DNA from: Sparassis latifolia
Lineage: Eukaryota > Basidiomycota > Agaricomycetes > Polyporales > Sparassidaceae
Reading direction: 5' to 3'
DNA length: 64,000 bases
NCBI GenBank assembly: GCA_018466975.1
Contig: CM031557.1
Span: 2,356,001 to 2,420,000 of the forward strand
Position numbers and translations under genes: made by a program. This document shows positions 37,140 through 47,976 of the stretch, one piece after another (position 1 is the first letter of the stretch; each line of letters starts with the position of its first letter). The notes under the pieces were generated by a model that was given only the letters and a program-made list of their open reading frames with translations, searched no databases and was not told the origin of the DNA.

Positions 37140-37880
37140 GACGGGCCTGCTGGAACTCTACGCGTCCGGCTTTCCCATCCAGGTTATTGTTAAGAATCCA
37201 GGTTACGCCTGAAATTCAAAGGTCGTCCTTTGCGAATTTCTGGTGATATTTGCGTGGGGACAGCTTTGCATTCGCAGAGCGCGACAACCCTCTGAAAATG
37301 TGCCCGCAGAGGATCCTGACCGCGCGCGGTGCTCAAACGCGCGCCTGCGGTAGAATAGAACTGCTGCTGCGAAGGTGGGATGGCGATCGCGCGGCCGGCG
37401 CGACAAAGATCAATGATGCTCACATGTATCAGTTGCTGTACCACACTTTCGTTTCAAGCGGAGGCATCCGCGGAAGGTGCGGCTCGTGTGCGCACGGACC
37501 ACCGCAGAAGGTACGTGCGGGAAAGGAAGATGTGAGACGGCGCGCGATCACGCTCAGGGTGACCGCAGAAATGTCGTGCCGGCACGTCCTTGCATGCGAC
37601 CTCTCCGTGCGTTGGCCGCGACGTATGTTTTGTTGTCCAGAGGAGACCCGCACCCTCTCTGGGTTCATCCCTGCAAAAAGCGCAGCACGCGCGCACGAAG
37701 GAGAACGAACTGCTTTGCTCACCAAGTGTACTTCCGCGCGAGGCTGCGGCGGAAGGAAATGCGCCGATATTCGCGCACGTACGTACGTCGCGAAGGTAGT
37801 ACGCGGTGGTGTGATCGGTGAGAATTCTCACCTTCGTAACGTTGTCGCGGCGAAACGAATTTTCGTGTCGAATTCCGCAC
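37140..37880. other. GC-rich interval before duplication copy 2
   Basis: Frames are open on several strands because of composition. No motif is recognised. The right end is where homology with copy 1 begins (CGGTCAATCACCGAGTCG against CGGTCAACCACCGAGTCG). Confidence 0.35.
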
Positions 37881-40800
37881 GGTCAATCACCGAGTCGCCT
37901 CGACAGGACAGTGCTTCCGTGCACCTCCAGCGGGCACGTAGATAGCCGTCCACGGAATATGTCGTGGCGTTGAGTCAACGAAGGTGCTCGAAGTCGCATC
38001 TCGCCCCCAGATGCAATGCGAAGCGCACCACGAGTCCTCGGGCGCGGCGCAAACGCAGTTGACCCGTGCGCAGTCTCCACGGAGAAATCGAAGCGGGGAA
38101 GGCGAAGACGAAGACGGAGAGGAAGCCCTGGCAGCGCGATCGCGATCGGTGCACCGCGTCTCGCTTCCGTGCAGTCACGCTTCTTGCTGTATTCTGATGG
38201 CTGCACGCGAGCGGGATGGGGGAGGCTGAAACGCGTTGAGCGTGAGTCCGTGTGTGAGTATCGTACGAGGCGCGACTGGGGGTATATAAGGGTCGCGGTC
38301 GTTCGGTGGAGGGTATCGGTTCGCTCACCTTTGAGCTGCGCGTTGTTCCTCGTGCATTCCTGCGACCTTCTGGGTGGGATGTTGCGTCTGCGTTGTGTGC
38401 TGTCTGGGTGAGTAAACTTCTGCTGTCACTTGTAGTAGGAGACTCACCTACACTCTATCCCAGCACATGAAGACCGACGCGCGAGGAAAAGGCCGCGAGC
38501 AGAGCACGCAGTGCTCGGGGGAGTTGTTGAGGTGCTCACCTTGTGGTTCTGGTCATGGTAGGCAAATGGTAGGTACGTCGATAGATGGAAGCGCAGGAGA
38601 GGAAGTCAGCGCCGAAGAAAGGCAGCGCGTATCCGCACGCAGCGTTCGCATAGTCAAGCGGCAGCGCCGTTGGACCAGAGATCGCGTTGGCAGCTCAGAA
38701 CGGGTGAGGGAGGGCCCGACGTTGTTTGCACGCGCAAAGCAGGAGAGAGATGATGCGCGACTGTCATACCGTCTAGAGTGATCGCAGCAAGGTCACCCTC
38801 CATCTCGTTTCGCGTAGGTCTTGTGATGCGGAGGTGGGAAGAGAGGGAGGGAGAGCGCATTGCAGGAACGTTGGAACGGCAGGAGAGGGCCAGTGGACGG
38901 GAAACGCGTAGGCGCGGATGTAAGAGGGTAGAGAACAGTGGGCCTAGGGAGTACACGAGGCGACGACGACTCAAGGGGTGCATACGGGCGTTGGCAGCGT
39001 GTGGGAGTCGATGGGACGAGGATAGACGCTGGAGCTAAGGCCTAAGGGAGCACGCGAGCAAGATGACAAGCTTGGGGAGACGTGCTGAGTGTAGACTGGG
39101 GAGGAGGTCGTCGAGTGTCGAGGGCTGTATTACACAGAGCGCGCGTCAGGTCGAGGACGGCTGAGCAGCGAGAAGCCTATCGGTGACAGCGGTGACGTCA
39201 GCGCTGAGTACACGTCCACGCAGAGAGCATATCCCGCGGCCGCGATAGGTGCGCGTGCTGGGCACAACTAAAGGGCGGTGGAGCATCCCGCCGAGCCGCA
39301 GGTACCCCAGGGCGTCGCAACGACAGCGGGAGGCCGCCGCCAGCGAGCGGCGAGCGTATGACGTCTGCCACACGTGTGGGCCGGTTCGCCGGGAAGAGTG
39401 GAGCGCGATGTCGTGGAGACACCGCCAACGCCCTCGCTGTGTTCCACTCTCACATTCTTCCTCTGAATTCCCTGTCCCTCGACGTTCCTTACTCTTCTGG
39501 GCAAGCCTGTCGACGACTACTTACATTCCTTGCCCTGGCACTTGTGCGAGGCAGTTGGATAGCCACAGCTGCGATCGCTCGCGATGGCCATTCCTGGGCT
39601 GCACAGATCGCTCGCCGGCCCCGCGGTCGGCGGTCCCGCCTCCCAACCTCGAGACAACTCCCCACGCCCGTCTTCTTCCGCCGGCGCCGTCGCCGCGCCG
39701 CAGCCCTCCGCAGCGACCGCCGCGTCTCCCGCCCCGCCGGCGGCGCCGACGAATGACGACATCGAGGCGGTGATCAAGATGGCCATGGCCTCCTCCTCCT
39801 CCGCCGCAGCCCCGCGCACAAACAATCCCCCGCGCGACACGCGCACGCAGCTGTTCGTGGGGAACCTCCCGTACCGCGTGCGCTGGCAGGACCTCAAGGA
39901 CCTGTTCCGCCGCGCGGGCACCGTCCTCCGCGCCGACGTCTCCCTCGGGCCAGACAATCGGTCGCGGGGGTACGGCACCGTCATGCTCGCCACCGCGGAA
40001 GACGCGGGTCGGGCGGTGGATATGTTCAACGGGTACTGTTGGCAGACGCGGACGCTGGAGGTGAGGCCGGACAGGCTGGGGGAGGAGCTCGCGGTCGGTG
40101 GGTTCTCCGTCAATGGTGGGTTGGGCGTGGGCAACCATCTCGCGGGCATTGGACTCGGTATGCACACGCCTTCCTGAATTCGAGCGCGGGTGCATCTACT
40201 CTACCATCACCGCTGGGGAGATATCCCAGCACGTTCGGAGTGGGCGTAGGCGAGGACGGCCTAGTCGTCAACGGTGCTACACCGATGTCGAGGCCAAGCA
40301 CGGGCGCAGGCCCGTCTCCAGCCATCGGAGGACCAAGTCGAAATTTATTCGTCGGAAACGTGAGTACCTCCCACTCTGCGTCGTGAACGCACCCCGGCTC
40401 AAGTGTTGGCTTCCGCATCCCATCACTGACCCTCCCCACAGCTCCCGTTCCACATCCAGTGGCAAGACCTGAAAGACCTCTTCCGACAGGCAGGCGCAGT
40501 GGCGCGCGCAGACGTCGCGCTCGGGGCGGACGGGCGGTCGCGGGGGTTCGGCACGGTGGCGTTCGCGACGGAGGCGGACGCGGAGCGCGGGGTGCGGATG
40601 TTCAACGGGTGCGTGGCTGGCTCGTGGGCGGGTGGCTGGAGTTGACGGATAGATCGTGGCCGAAACGCGCGCAGGTACGAATTCAACGGGCGCCCGCTCA
40701 ACGTGCACTTTGACAAGTTCGCCGCCCCGTCGTCGTCCTCGGCGCAGATGGCCGTGCCCGTTCCGCACTCGCCCATGGGCGTCGCGTTCGCGTTGGCGCA

Positions 40801-41128
40801 CTCGCCGGTGCTCTCGCATGCGCATGGGCTGCCGCTCTCGCACGGCGCGTCGTTCGCGCACCAGATCCTGCAGCAGCAGCACGAGCAGGCGCAGACCCAG
40901 CGGATGCCAGTGCAGCCGTTCATGCGGAGCGTGGATCCGGGATACGCGTTCGACAGCCGTGAATGGGAGCCCCAACGGGAGGCCCCGGGGCACATTGGGA
41001 TGCCGTATCGGACGGCGTACGACTTCGAGTTTCTCAGCTCGGGACCGAACAGCCCGTACGAGATGTACGGGGAGGCGGGCGGACGGTCGTTCTTCCCGAG
41101 TCTCGAACAGCGGCAGCAGCAGCAGCAG
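37881..41128 (+). repeat. Segmental duplication, copy 2 (about 3.25 kb)
   Basis: Same orientation and content as 28862-32118, with scattered substitutions and small indels. It continues without break into the 3' part of the RRM gene that copy 1 lacks, so this locus is probably the ancestral site and copy 1 the derived one. The break relative to copy 1 falls in the CAG run at about 41110-41135, which is longer here. Confidence 0.93.
38283..38290 (+). promoter_or_regulatory. TATA box, RRM gene copy 2
   Basis: TATATAAG is conserved with copy 1 (offset 8998) and lies about 1.29 kb upstream of the start codon. The following donor-like GGTGAGTAAAC near 38406 replaces GGTAAGTAAAC of copy 1. Confidence 0.6.
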
Positions 41129-42515
41129 CAGCAGCAACCGTCGCTGTCGGAGGACCGTTCGTCACTCAGTTCTAGGCAGGCGCTATCGCGACCGTCGACG
41201 TCGCCGCAGATGCACACGGTGTCGAACGACGAGTCGCCGGATGCGTTGCCGCACTCGCATTCACATACACGATCCCTATCCCATCTTCATTCATACCCGC
41301 ATGCGCACTTGCGCTCACACTCTACCCAAAATAACCACGCGCATTCGCACGGCGCGCACCAGCAGCTGCGACACACGGCTACGCACACACACCAACACCC
41401 CGCCCACCCAGGGCCCATCGCGCTTCCCCGCCGCCGGCCGTCACCGCCTTTCCCATCCCCCCAGCGCACACCCTCTCCCCGCCCTACCCCGTCGCCCTCT
41501 CTCAATACATCCCGCAATGAGCCCCCTCCACCACCCCGCAATGATGGGCATGCCAATGGTGTCCATGACGCCGCACGGGCTCCCGCCAATCACGCCGAGC
41601 ATGCCCTCGTTCACGTTCCTCCCGCAGCCCTCGCCGGGGGCCGCGCCGGAACCCTCCTCGTCCGGCACGAGCACGAGCAACTCCGGCTCGAACGGCGCCG
41701 CGTACGACTTGGAGAGCGCGCGGCGCGCGGCGCTGCACGGACACATGCTCTCGCCCTTCGGCTCCGCCGCGTTCTCCCCGGGCGCGACGCTCTCCCCCGG
41801 GATGTCCCCCGGCGCGTTCTGGGGCCGCCCGGGCGCCGCCGCGAACCCGTTCATCAACCCCGCCGTCGGCGCGCCCGTGCACTCGCGCCCGCTCGACTCG
41901 ATGTACTACGCGCGCGGGGACGAGGCGCGCACGCCGGACGACGAGGACGCCGGGGCGGGCCGCGAGCAGGGCTACTTCCCGCCCGTGCGGGTGTCGATGG
42001 CGATGGCGATGGCGCAGGCGGGCTCGGAGCCGCGCGAGCCGCCGGGGTATTTCCCCCTCGTCCCGCCTTGTGCGAGCGCGCTGGGGAGTGAGGCCGTGGG
42101 GGAGGACGGGAGCGCTGCTGCTGGCAGCGGGAGCGGGAGCGGCGGCGGGAGTCTGCGGGGTGGCGAGTTTCGGAGGTTGGGGCTGGCGGGGCGGAGGACG
42201 TCGTCGACGAGCGAGGGGACGCGGACGGGCGCGGACACGGGCATGACGGGGAGGACACCCAGCTCGCGGGGCACGTCGTGGACGTCCGAGGACCTCGCGA
42301 AGGACGTGCGTGGGCTTGCTGTAGATGACGAAACGGCCGCTCTGGGGCCGGCTGCGGCGATGTGCGCTGGTGCGAAGCCGCGCGCGTACTCTGCCGTGGC
42401 GTCCCAAGCTCCCGCTATGCAAACGCCGTCGCCGGGGCAGCTGCAGCGAGCGGACTCGGACCCGTTCCGTGCGGCGGCGGACGGCGCGGCTCCACTGGCT
42501 ACAAGCTCCCAGTAA
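39584..42515 (+). pseudogene. Two-RRM RNA-binding protein, copy 2, full 3' end but frame-broken
   Basis: Exons 39584-40359, 40442-40608 and 40675-42515 mirror copy 1. Exon 1 is 776 nt where copy 1 has 777: one C is missing at about 40175, giving a TGA right after MHTPS. Exon 3 continues past the polyQ tract into a His/Ser-rich region (SHSHTRSLSHLHSYPHAHLR), then needs a frame change near 41417 and again near 41510 to read SPPYPVALSQYIP and then AMSPLHHPAMMGMPMVSMTP, ending ADGAAPLATSSQ. Exon lengths confirm this: exons 2 and 3 sum to 2008 nt, two short of a multiple of three. All three losses sit in or next to C/G runs. It is either a pseudogene or a functional gene with assembly indels. The C-terminal half is disordered and Gly/Ser/Pro-rich. 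Confidence 0.8.
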
Positions 42516-44693
42516 TTTGGGGCAAGAAGGATCGTAAAAATGGGGGTTCTACATCGGTGTGCATTTTTTCTTTTTCGTTGTTCGAGACTTTGTGCGTGTC
42601 GTTGTCACCCAGGGTTCGCGTTATAAGCTTATCGTATTGGCGTCTTTGCATACCTACACAAGGCCTAGTGGTTCGACGTTCTGTGGTCCCGGCGCATCCA
42701 TATACAGTATTATACACTCTCCTCCCCATCTGTGTGACTTTATCCTCGTTATATTCTCTCGTCGTCTTTGTGCTGCATTTTCTCATTTTTTCTTTTCTTT
42801 TTCTTTTTCGTTCGTATTTGTGCGCAATGTGTCCATCGGTGCATCGGTATTGCTGCAATTAATGAATCTGTCCATCGCCAGCTCTCTCGACTGTCGCGCC
42901 CTGGGGGCGGTGAGATGTATGGTGTTGTTTTAGATTTTGAACGTCCAGGTCGCGGATGACTATGGCCAACCTCAGCACCGACGCCATGGCCTCTCGTCCG
43001 CCACCTTGATGCGCACTCGAGGCTGCCCCACTCAAGCTCGGCATCGCTAATGTGACGGCTTCGATACTTCTCGAGGTCGCAAGCTGAAGGAGGCTCCCAA
43101 AGAGACAAGGTTCCCGCATAGAGGCTCCCCCAGAGTCGCCAAGACATGTGCAGAAAGGCACAAGGATCTCTTGAGACGTGAGTATCTCGGTTTCCCCAGT
43201 GTCGATATAGAAAATCAGTTAACTTCCTGAACCTCTTTTGCAGGCGCGTCGGAGCCAGCACATACCGAGCAATTAGAGGCGGGGTTCTGAACTCCTTACA
43301 AGTTCATTGTTGTTTATCATACCAAGCCTCGCCCGTCCCTCTATGCAAAAATTCTGAGGCGTCGTCGTTGGCTGCGCGAACTCGCGAACGAGTTGCTGAT
43401 TTCCAGGGACGGATTTCCCGACCTTTACATCAAGCGTCTGGATTAACGAGTTCAGCAGCGGTCCGAGTCCCAACATGAGACTGCCCTTCGTTCTCTCGAC
43501 AAGCTGATTTTTTGCGATGGACGATAATTCGGATAACCCTTCAGTCCCAGAAGTTTAAGTGTGGTGTCCGGGATATGACGCTCAGGTGCCACAAGTGTGC
43601 GCAGCAGTCCCCGGTCCGCTGTAACTGGAGGGATGGAGTCCTTCCGAGCGGGCACTTCTGTTCCTCGGGTGAGTGCATTATGTTTCACAACCTAACATCA
43701 TTCGACAATGCTTTCCGTCGGATTCGCTTGGATGGATCACAAGCGTCATTGCGTTCCGAGAGCACACGGCGAACGACATGACCTTCATTATTCTCGGCTA
43801 GCATGTATAGTAAGCATTTCCGTAGTTAATTTGCGTACCTGATGCGCATTACCGTTCGCCACAAAGGTGCTCGTCAACCGCCTTCTCAATAGTGCAGCCA
43901 TATAGGGTCGACCGCTCGCTGAGGGCGAGAAACCTAACATTTACGGACAGATTAGGTGTGCGATATTTTGTCTCTCTCCGTACGCTATCGTCCGGCCGTC
44001 CCGTCGAACCAGTTTGTAAGTTACGCCGATCCCCAGAACCCAAGTGGGCAGCTTTTTCTCTCATCACATGCGTCTCGCCATGGTTGCGCTGTCTGTGTAT
44101 TGTTTGGTCTCAAGCAAAGTGAAGAATGGAGTGTGTGATATCGAGCAAGAGACGATAATGTTGCAGGTGCTCCGTACTAAAGTAACCAATTCGTCCAGAT
44201 TGCAGCAGTTTCGCATGGTGACAGCGCGATAGGTTTTCTGCATTCGTGTTCACAGTCTGTATTTTGGTCAGGTTCATTCTACAGCATTATCGCAGCGGGG
44301 CCACACTAGCCCGAGCGCAAGTGTCTGGGGCCAGACGAGGCGCAGCGTTCATGATCAGTACAGTGTAAATGCATACGCGCGACTGCAAGAGATGGCTCGC
44401 TTGTGGTGTCTATACAGCTTCAAGTTATCAAGCGTGGAGCTGAAGTACCTTGTCGATTGCGCGAGTCCACTTTGTCCGCCTCCTTCCGCGCCGGGGGTGG
44501 GTCGTTGGAGGTGTACGGAGTAGTGAAAAGACATGACATTTCGGATAGCGAAAAAAATCTCAGGTAGGGCATTACAGGTGAACATCGATGACCGAACAAA
44601 TGAGCATATACTACGACCAAATTTAAAGAGAGTGGCTACGCGCATCAATCACCCCATTTATACCATGCAGACCGTATTATTGGACTTCAGAGA
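42516..44693. other. Intergenic, including RRM 3' UTR; no gene recognised
   Basis: The stretch after 42516 is T-rich and probably 3' UTR, with a long pyrimidine tract at 42776-42812. From 42950 to 44690 frames are short and scattered. None shows motifs or splice chains that I trust. Confidence 0.4.
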
Positions 44694-46314
44694 CTAACAC
44701 TTCCCTAAGACAATCTGAATGACTTTTCTCCCCACTACTCCTGGCAATTTCTGCCAGACTCTGGACTTGATAAACTGGTCAGGGTTGTCCTCGTCCTGCA
44801 AATAAAGGATCCCGAGGCAGAACTTGCAGCCTTCGGAGCGAACGAGCGGAAGTTCGCAAATCAGCGCATCGAGCTGCGGCCAATCAATCAGATCCATAGT
44901 CGTGGCGTCGAAATGCAGCTCTAGGTAGAAATCGGTCGTGGAAGGAGACACCAAGGAAAAAATCATGCGCAGCACGAGTATTGCGAGGCCCGGGAGTGAC
45001 GGACAGACGATAGCATGCAGCACCCTCAGATTCGGAGCCTGTGAAATTGGTTCTCCTTTCAAAGCATCTTCAAGCTCCTGGCATGCCTGCTCAGCAGACA
45101 ACCATCGACGTTCTATCAGCTCCTTCTCTTTGACCCATGCGGGATCAGTGGCATCCTCGTCTTCGTCTTCGTCTTCGTCTTCGTCTTCGTCTTCGTCTTC
45201 GTCTTCATCTTCGTCTTCGCCGTCACGAGATGACAATGACTTGATGAATTCTCCGTTATCGCTTTTGTCGTCTGCATCCATGTCGTTGTCTGTATCCGTC
45301 TTGTCGACTGCGTCCATGTCGTTGTCTGTGTCTGTCTTGTCGTCTGCGTCCATGTCATTGTCTGTGTCCGTCTTGTCGTCTGCGTCCATGTCATTGTCTG
45401 TGTCCGTCTTGTCGTCTGCGTCCATGTCGTTGTCTGTGTCCGTCTTGTCGCCTCCGTGCATGTTATCTTGTGCATTAACGTCATTTGCTGCATTCGAGCA
45501 GCCTCTTGAAACCGCCTCCCGACGTACCTCCCAGTGCTCATTTCCTGGATCCGCATTATTGTCGCCTCTGCTTGCGCTCGCATTCATTATCCTCGTGTCA
45601 ATATCCTCACCCTCTGTGATACCTCGGGTCAGTTTCGACAAAGTGTGCACAAAATCTGTAAGGCTCACGATGTAACTCAAAAGCCAATTGCTCCAGAGAG
45701 GGTGCTATCACCCGGAGAAAATCAACAGTAGGAGCAAGGTCCCGCTGGGAGTATTCCACATAGAGTTCCTTTACCGTCAACACCACTCGGTTTCCCAGCA
45801 GCCACTTCATCCATAGACGCTCAGTGCCTGATAAGTGTAACCGCTGGAAGTTGAGGGCTTTGGTACGGGTCAATTGAGCATGAGTCGGATGACGCCCGTC
45901 AGCGTACACGCGTCCTAGCCGTAGGATCGTGAGATGAGGGAATGACTCCAGAGTTTTCAAAAGATCTCTGGCTTCGAAGAAGTAGGCATAAACCAAGTCC
46001 AGCGTGGTGATACTGTGTTCCCATGAGCTGAGAATTTTTCTTGTCGGCTTCGCCACCCACTCCAAGTCTATAAACTTGAGCTGCAGGGCCTGAATGTCAG
46101 TTAATTTTCCCAAAAATGGAGCAATCGCAAATGTCCACCGACGCCGAGGCTCGCTCTTCGAGTCCCGGGGGTCAACGCCTCCATTTAAGATTACCGTTCG
46201 GATGTTCGCGAGACTTTCAGAGGTGTAATCATCCAGATCGGAAATAACGGTGTTAGGGTCGAGTGTGATCTCGTACGGGTTCTTAATGTTGTCGATCCAG
46301 GAGCAACCTGCCAT
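44694..46314 (-). CDS. F-box-like/leucine-rich protein with acidic repeat insert (paralog A)
   Basis: The first part, translated from 46314 or an upstream exon, contains leucine-rich segments (ALQLKFIDLEWVAKPTRKIL, FPHLTILRLG, LERLW-like WLLGN blocks, IAPSLEQLAFEL). A 47-nt intron (GTGAGC...CCCGAG, branch-like CTGAC) joins FELH to RITEGEDIDT. Then follows an acidic insert of about five 12-residue units (DKTDTDNDMDAD) and a DE-repeat run. The end is LDALICELPLVRSEGCKFCL, finishing IVLGKC with TAA at 44694. The layout resembles the F-box/LRR proteins that are numerous in Agaricomycetes, but no F-box is visible, so the start may be incomplete. It is a diverged paralog of the gene at 47977-49565. 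Function unknown; substrate recognition for ubiquitin ligases is only a family guess. Confidence 0.65.
45155..45460 (-). repeat. Coding repeats: 6-bp DE run and 36-bp KTDTDNDMDADD units
   Basis: At 45155-45220 the + strand reads GTCTTC about ten times, coding for alternating Asp/Glu. At about 45270-45455 a 36-bp unit recurs about five times, with small synonymous changes (GTCGTTGTCTGTGTCCGTCTT). Both stay in frame in the F-box-like gene, which supports that frame as coding. Confidence 0.85.
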
Positions 46315-46422
46315 GATTTCTGGGAGAATCGACGTAATCCAGTCCGTCAGTCTACGCACGACATAATATACACAGAAGCACATACCTAAATGCCAAGAGC
46401 TTGAGAATTTTACACGACACAA

Positions 46423-47317
46423 GGACCAGGGTGATAGGATGTGGGAGGAATTTTGTATCTTGCACCAGCCTTATATCCTGGCGTGGACTGAACCACGTTC
46501 CCAGGATGGACAATTGAAACGTGGCAACGAGAGTGTCTACACAAAAGCAAAACTGTTGACGTGATAAGGCGGAAAGAAAGCGATGAGGTCACTGCAGCTG
46601 CTTATTACAAACAATGCGGAACAATGAACATCGTTGTTGCTTTGACGAAGTCGGTGAGTTGCCACGTAGCAACGCAGAAAAAAACATTTCCTCTCTTAGC
46701 TTGGATCGCCACGCTTTGAGTGCATCGCGAGGGCACAGCACGCACCTTTCCATACGACCACCGTGGTCGTATGACCATGACTATGCAAGGTGTCTTGCAC
46801 TTCTGTCACCATGCATCTGGACTGAGCCCATTTGACCTCAGAATTTTTCCTACATAATCTTTAACATATAAAGCATGCCTTCAACACCTCCCATAATTTT
46901 TTCTTGATGTTGTGTCACCTTGAGAACTTGCGCAAGGAAGAGACTCATTTGCAAGCAAGAGCGCCCAATCGGTCACAGATCGTCACAATTGCCGACATGC
47001 CGTTCCTTTGTCTGTCCCCTAGTCGGAGTTCAAAATACAGCGCTTCATTGTCATGCCTAAATCACGTCCACCTCGCAAGTTGTGGACCACGTACTGTTCC
47101 CCACGGAAGTTTGCACTCAAATTATATGTCTAAGATGCCAGGGACAATTTCAACTACTACAGATTTTTTGGTGAATTTTGGTGAAGTAGAATTCCCAGGA
47201 GAGGGCATCTTGCACTTCTAGGTCACTTTGCACTTCAGGGTCAATGATAGTAAGTACAGTCGCAAGCAGCCAATTTACTGACATTACTGACATTCCTCTC
47301 GGCACGCGATCAGTACG
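46423..47317. other. Intergenic between F-box-like paralogs
   Basis: It contains a 23-bp near-perfect palindrome at 46751-46773 (listed separately) and AT-rich text near 46850-46900. No gene could be supported. The upstream exons of paralog A may lie in the left part. Confidence 0.4.
46751..46773. promoter_or_regulatory. 23-bp palindrome, candidate protein-binding site
   Basis: CATACGACCAC, one central base, then GTGGTCGTATG: two exact 11-bp half-sites. It lies about 440 bp upstream of the start of paralog A (minus strand). It is suggestive of a dimeric transcription factor site but could be chance. Confidence 0.4.
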
Positions 47318-47929
47318 CTATGCCTCCCGGGTGGTGCCTTTGCCTCTCCCTGGAGATCTATGCACTATGCAATCTACCATACGTTCACGCTGCTCTCCCG
47401 TGGAAGGGACATAATCTGGCTGAGGTTGACATTGTAAGATCCCTGTGTGAGAAATTTGTGTGGGTGTAAGTGAATAATATCGAAAGGGTGCAGACAAACC
47501 TGCAACTGGCTGTATACTCATTCCTTCGGCAACTGCATGCGGCTGCGATAGACCAGAAAACTGCGGTGGGTCGAAAGACAAGCCGAACACATCGCCTGGG
47601 CTAGAGCGGTGTTGGAACGATCCTACATGAAGTGTCAGTCGGAATGTACAAGACTGCATCACAGAAGGGATTGACACACCTCCAGCCTGCTGTGGGTACG
47701 ATACACCAGCATATGTATCAAGCTGGGGGGAGAATACGACCCCAGATGAGCCAGCTATGTTACAATGGTCATCAGCGGGGTGGAAATGACGCTGTTGAGG
47801 GACTGCACGAAACAGTTCAACAAACGACTGCGTTCGGCAAAGGACTGACGTACCCGCAGCCTGATACAATACGCCAGCCTGAGCGTGTGGAGGAGGTCGT
47901 GTGGAACTGACAACGTGCGATGCGTCCAT
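47318..47929 (-). other. Possible 3' exon or separate small gene, Gln/Pro/Val-rich
   Basis: A 203-codon frame starts MDASHVVSSTRPPPHAQAGV and contains repeated Tyr/Gln/Ala/Gly phrases (YAGVSYPQQAGGVSIPSV, QPVAGLSAPFRYYS). Similar phrases end the neighbouring gene (HPQPVAGALHYSQVLPSQ). It may therefore be an alternative 3' exon of that gene or a duplicated tail. No splice join could be proven. Confidence 0.35.
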
Positions 47930-47976
47930 GACCAGACTGCCGAAGCCGGCCAGCGGGGAACTATATTGAGGAGATC

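Noticed and set aside
40656..41400. A 619-codon Arg-rich frame on the + strand across the RRM gene
   Set aside because: Up to about 41500 it is the wrong frame of the RRM exon in GC-rich DNA; only the part after about 41510 is the real frame.
42749..43261. A 170-codon minus-strand frame downstream of the RRM gene
   Set aside because: It translates the T-rich 3' UTR into Lys runs and has no motif; no splice support.
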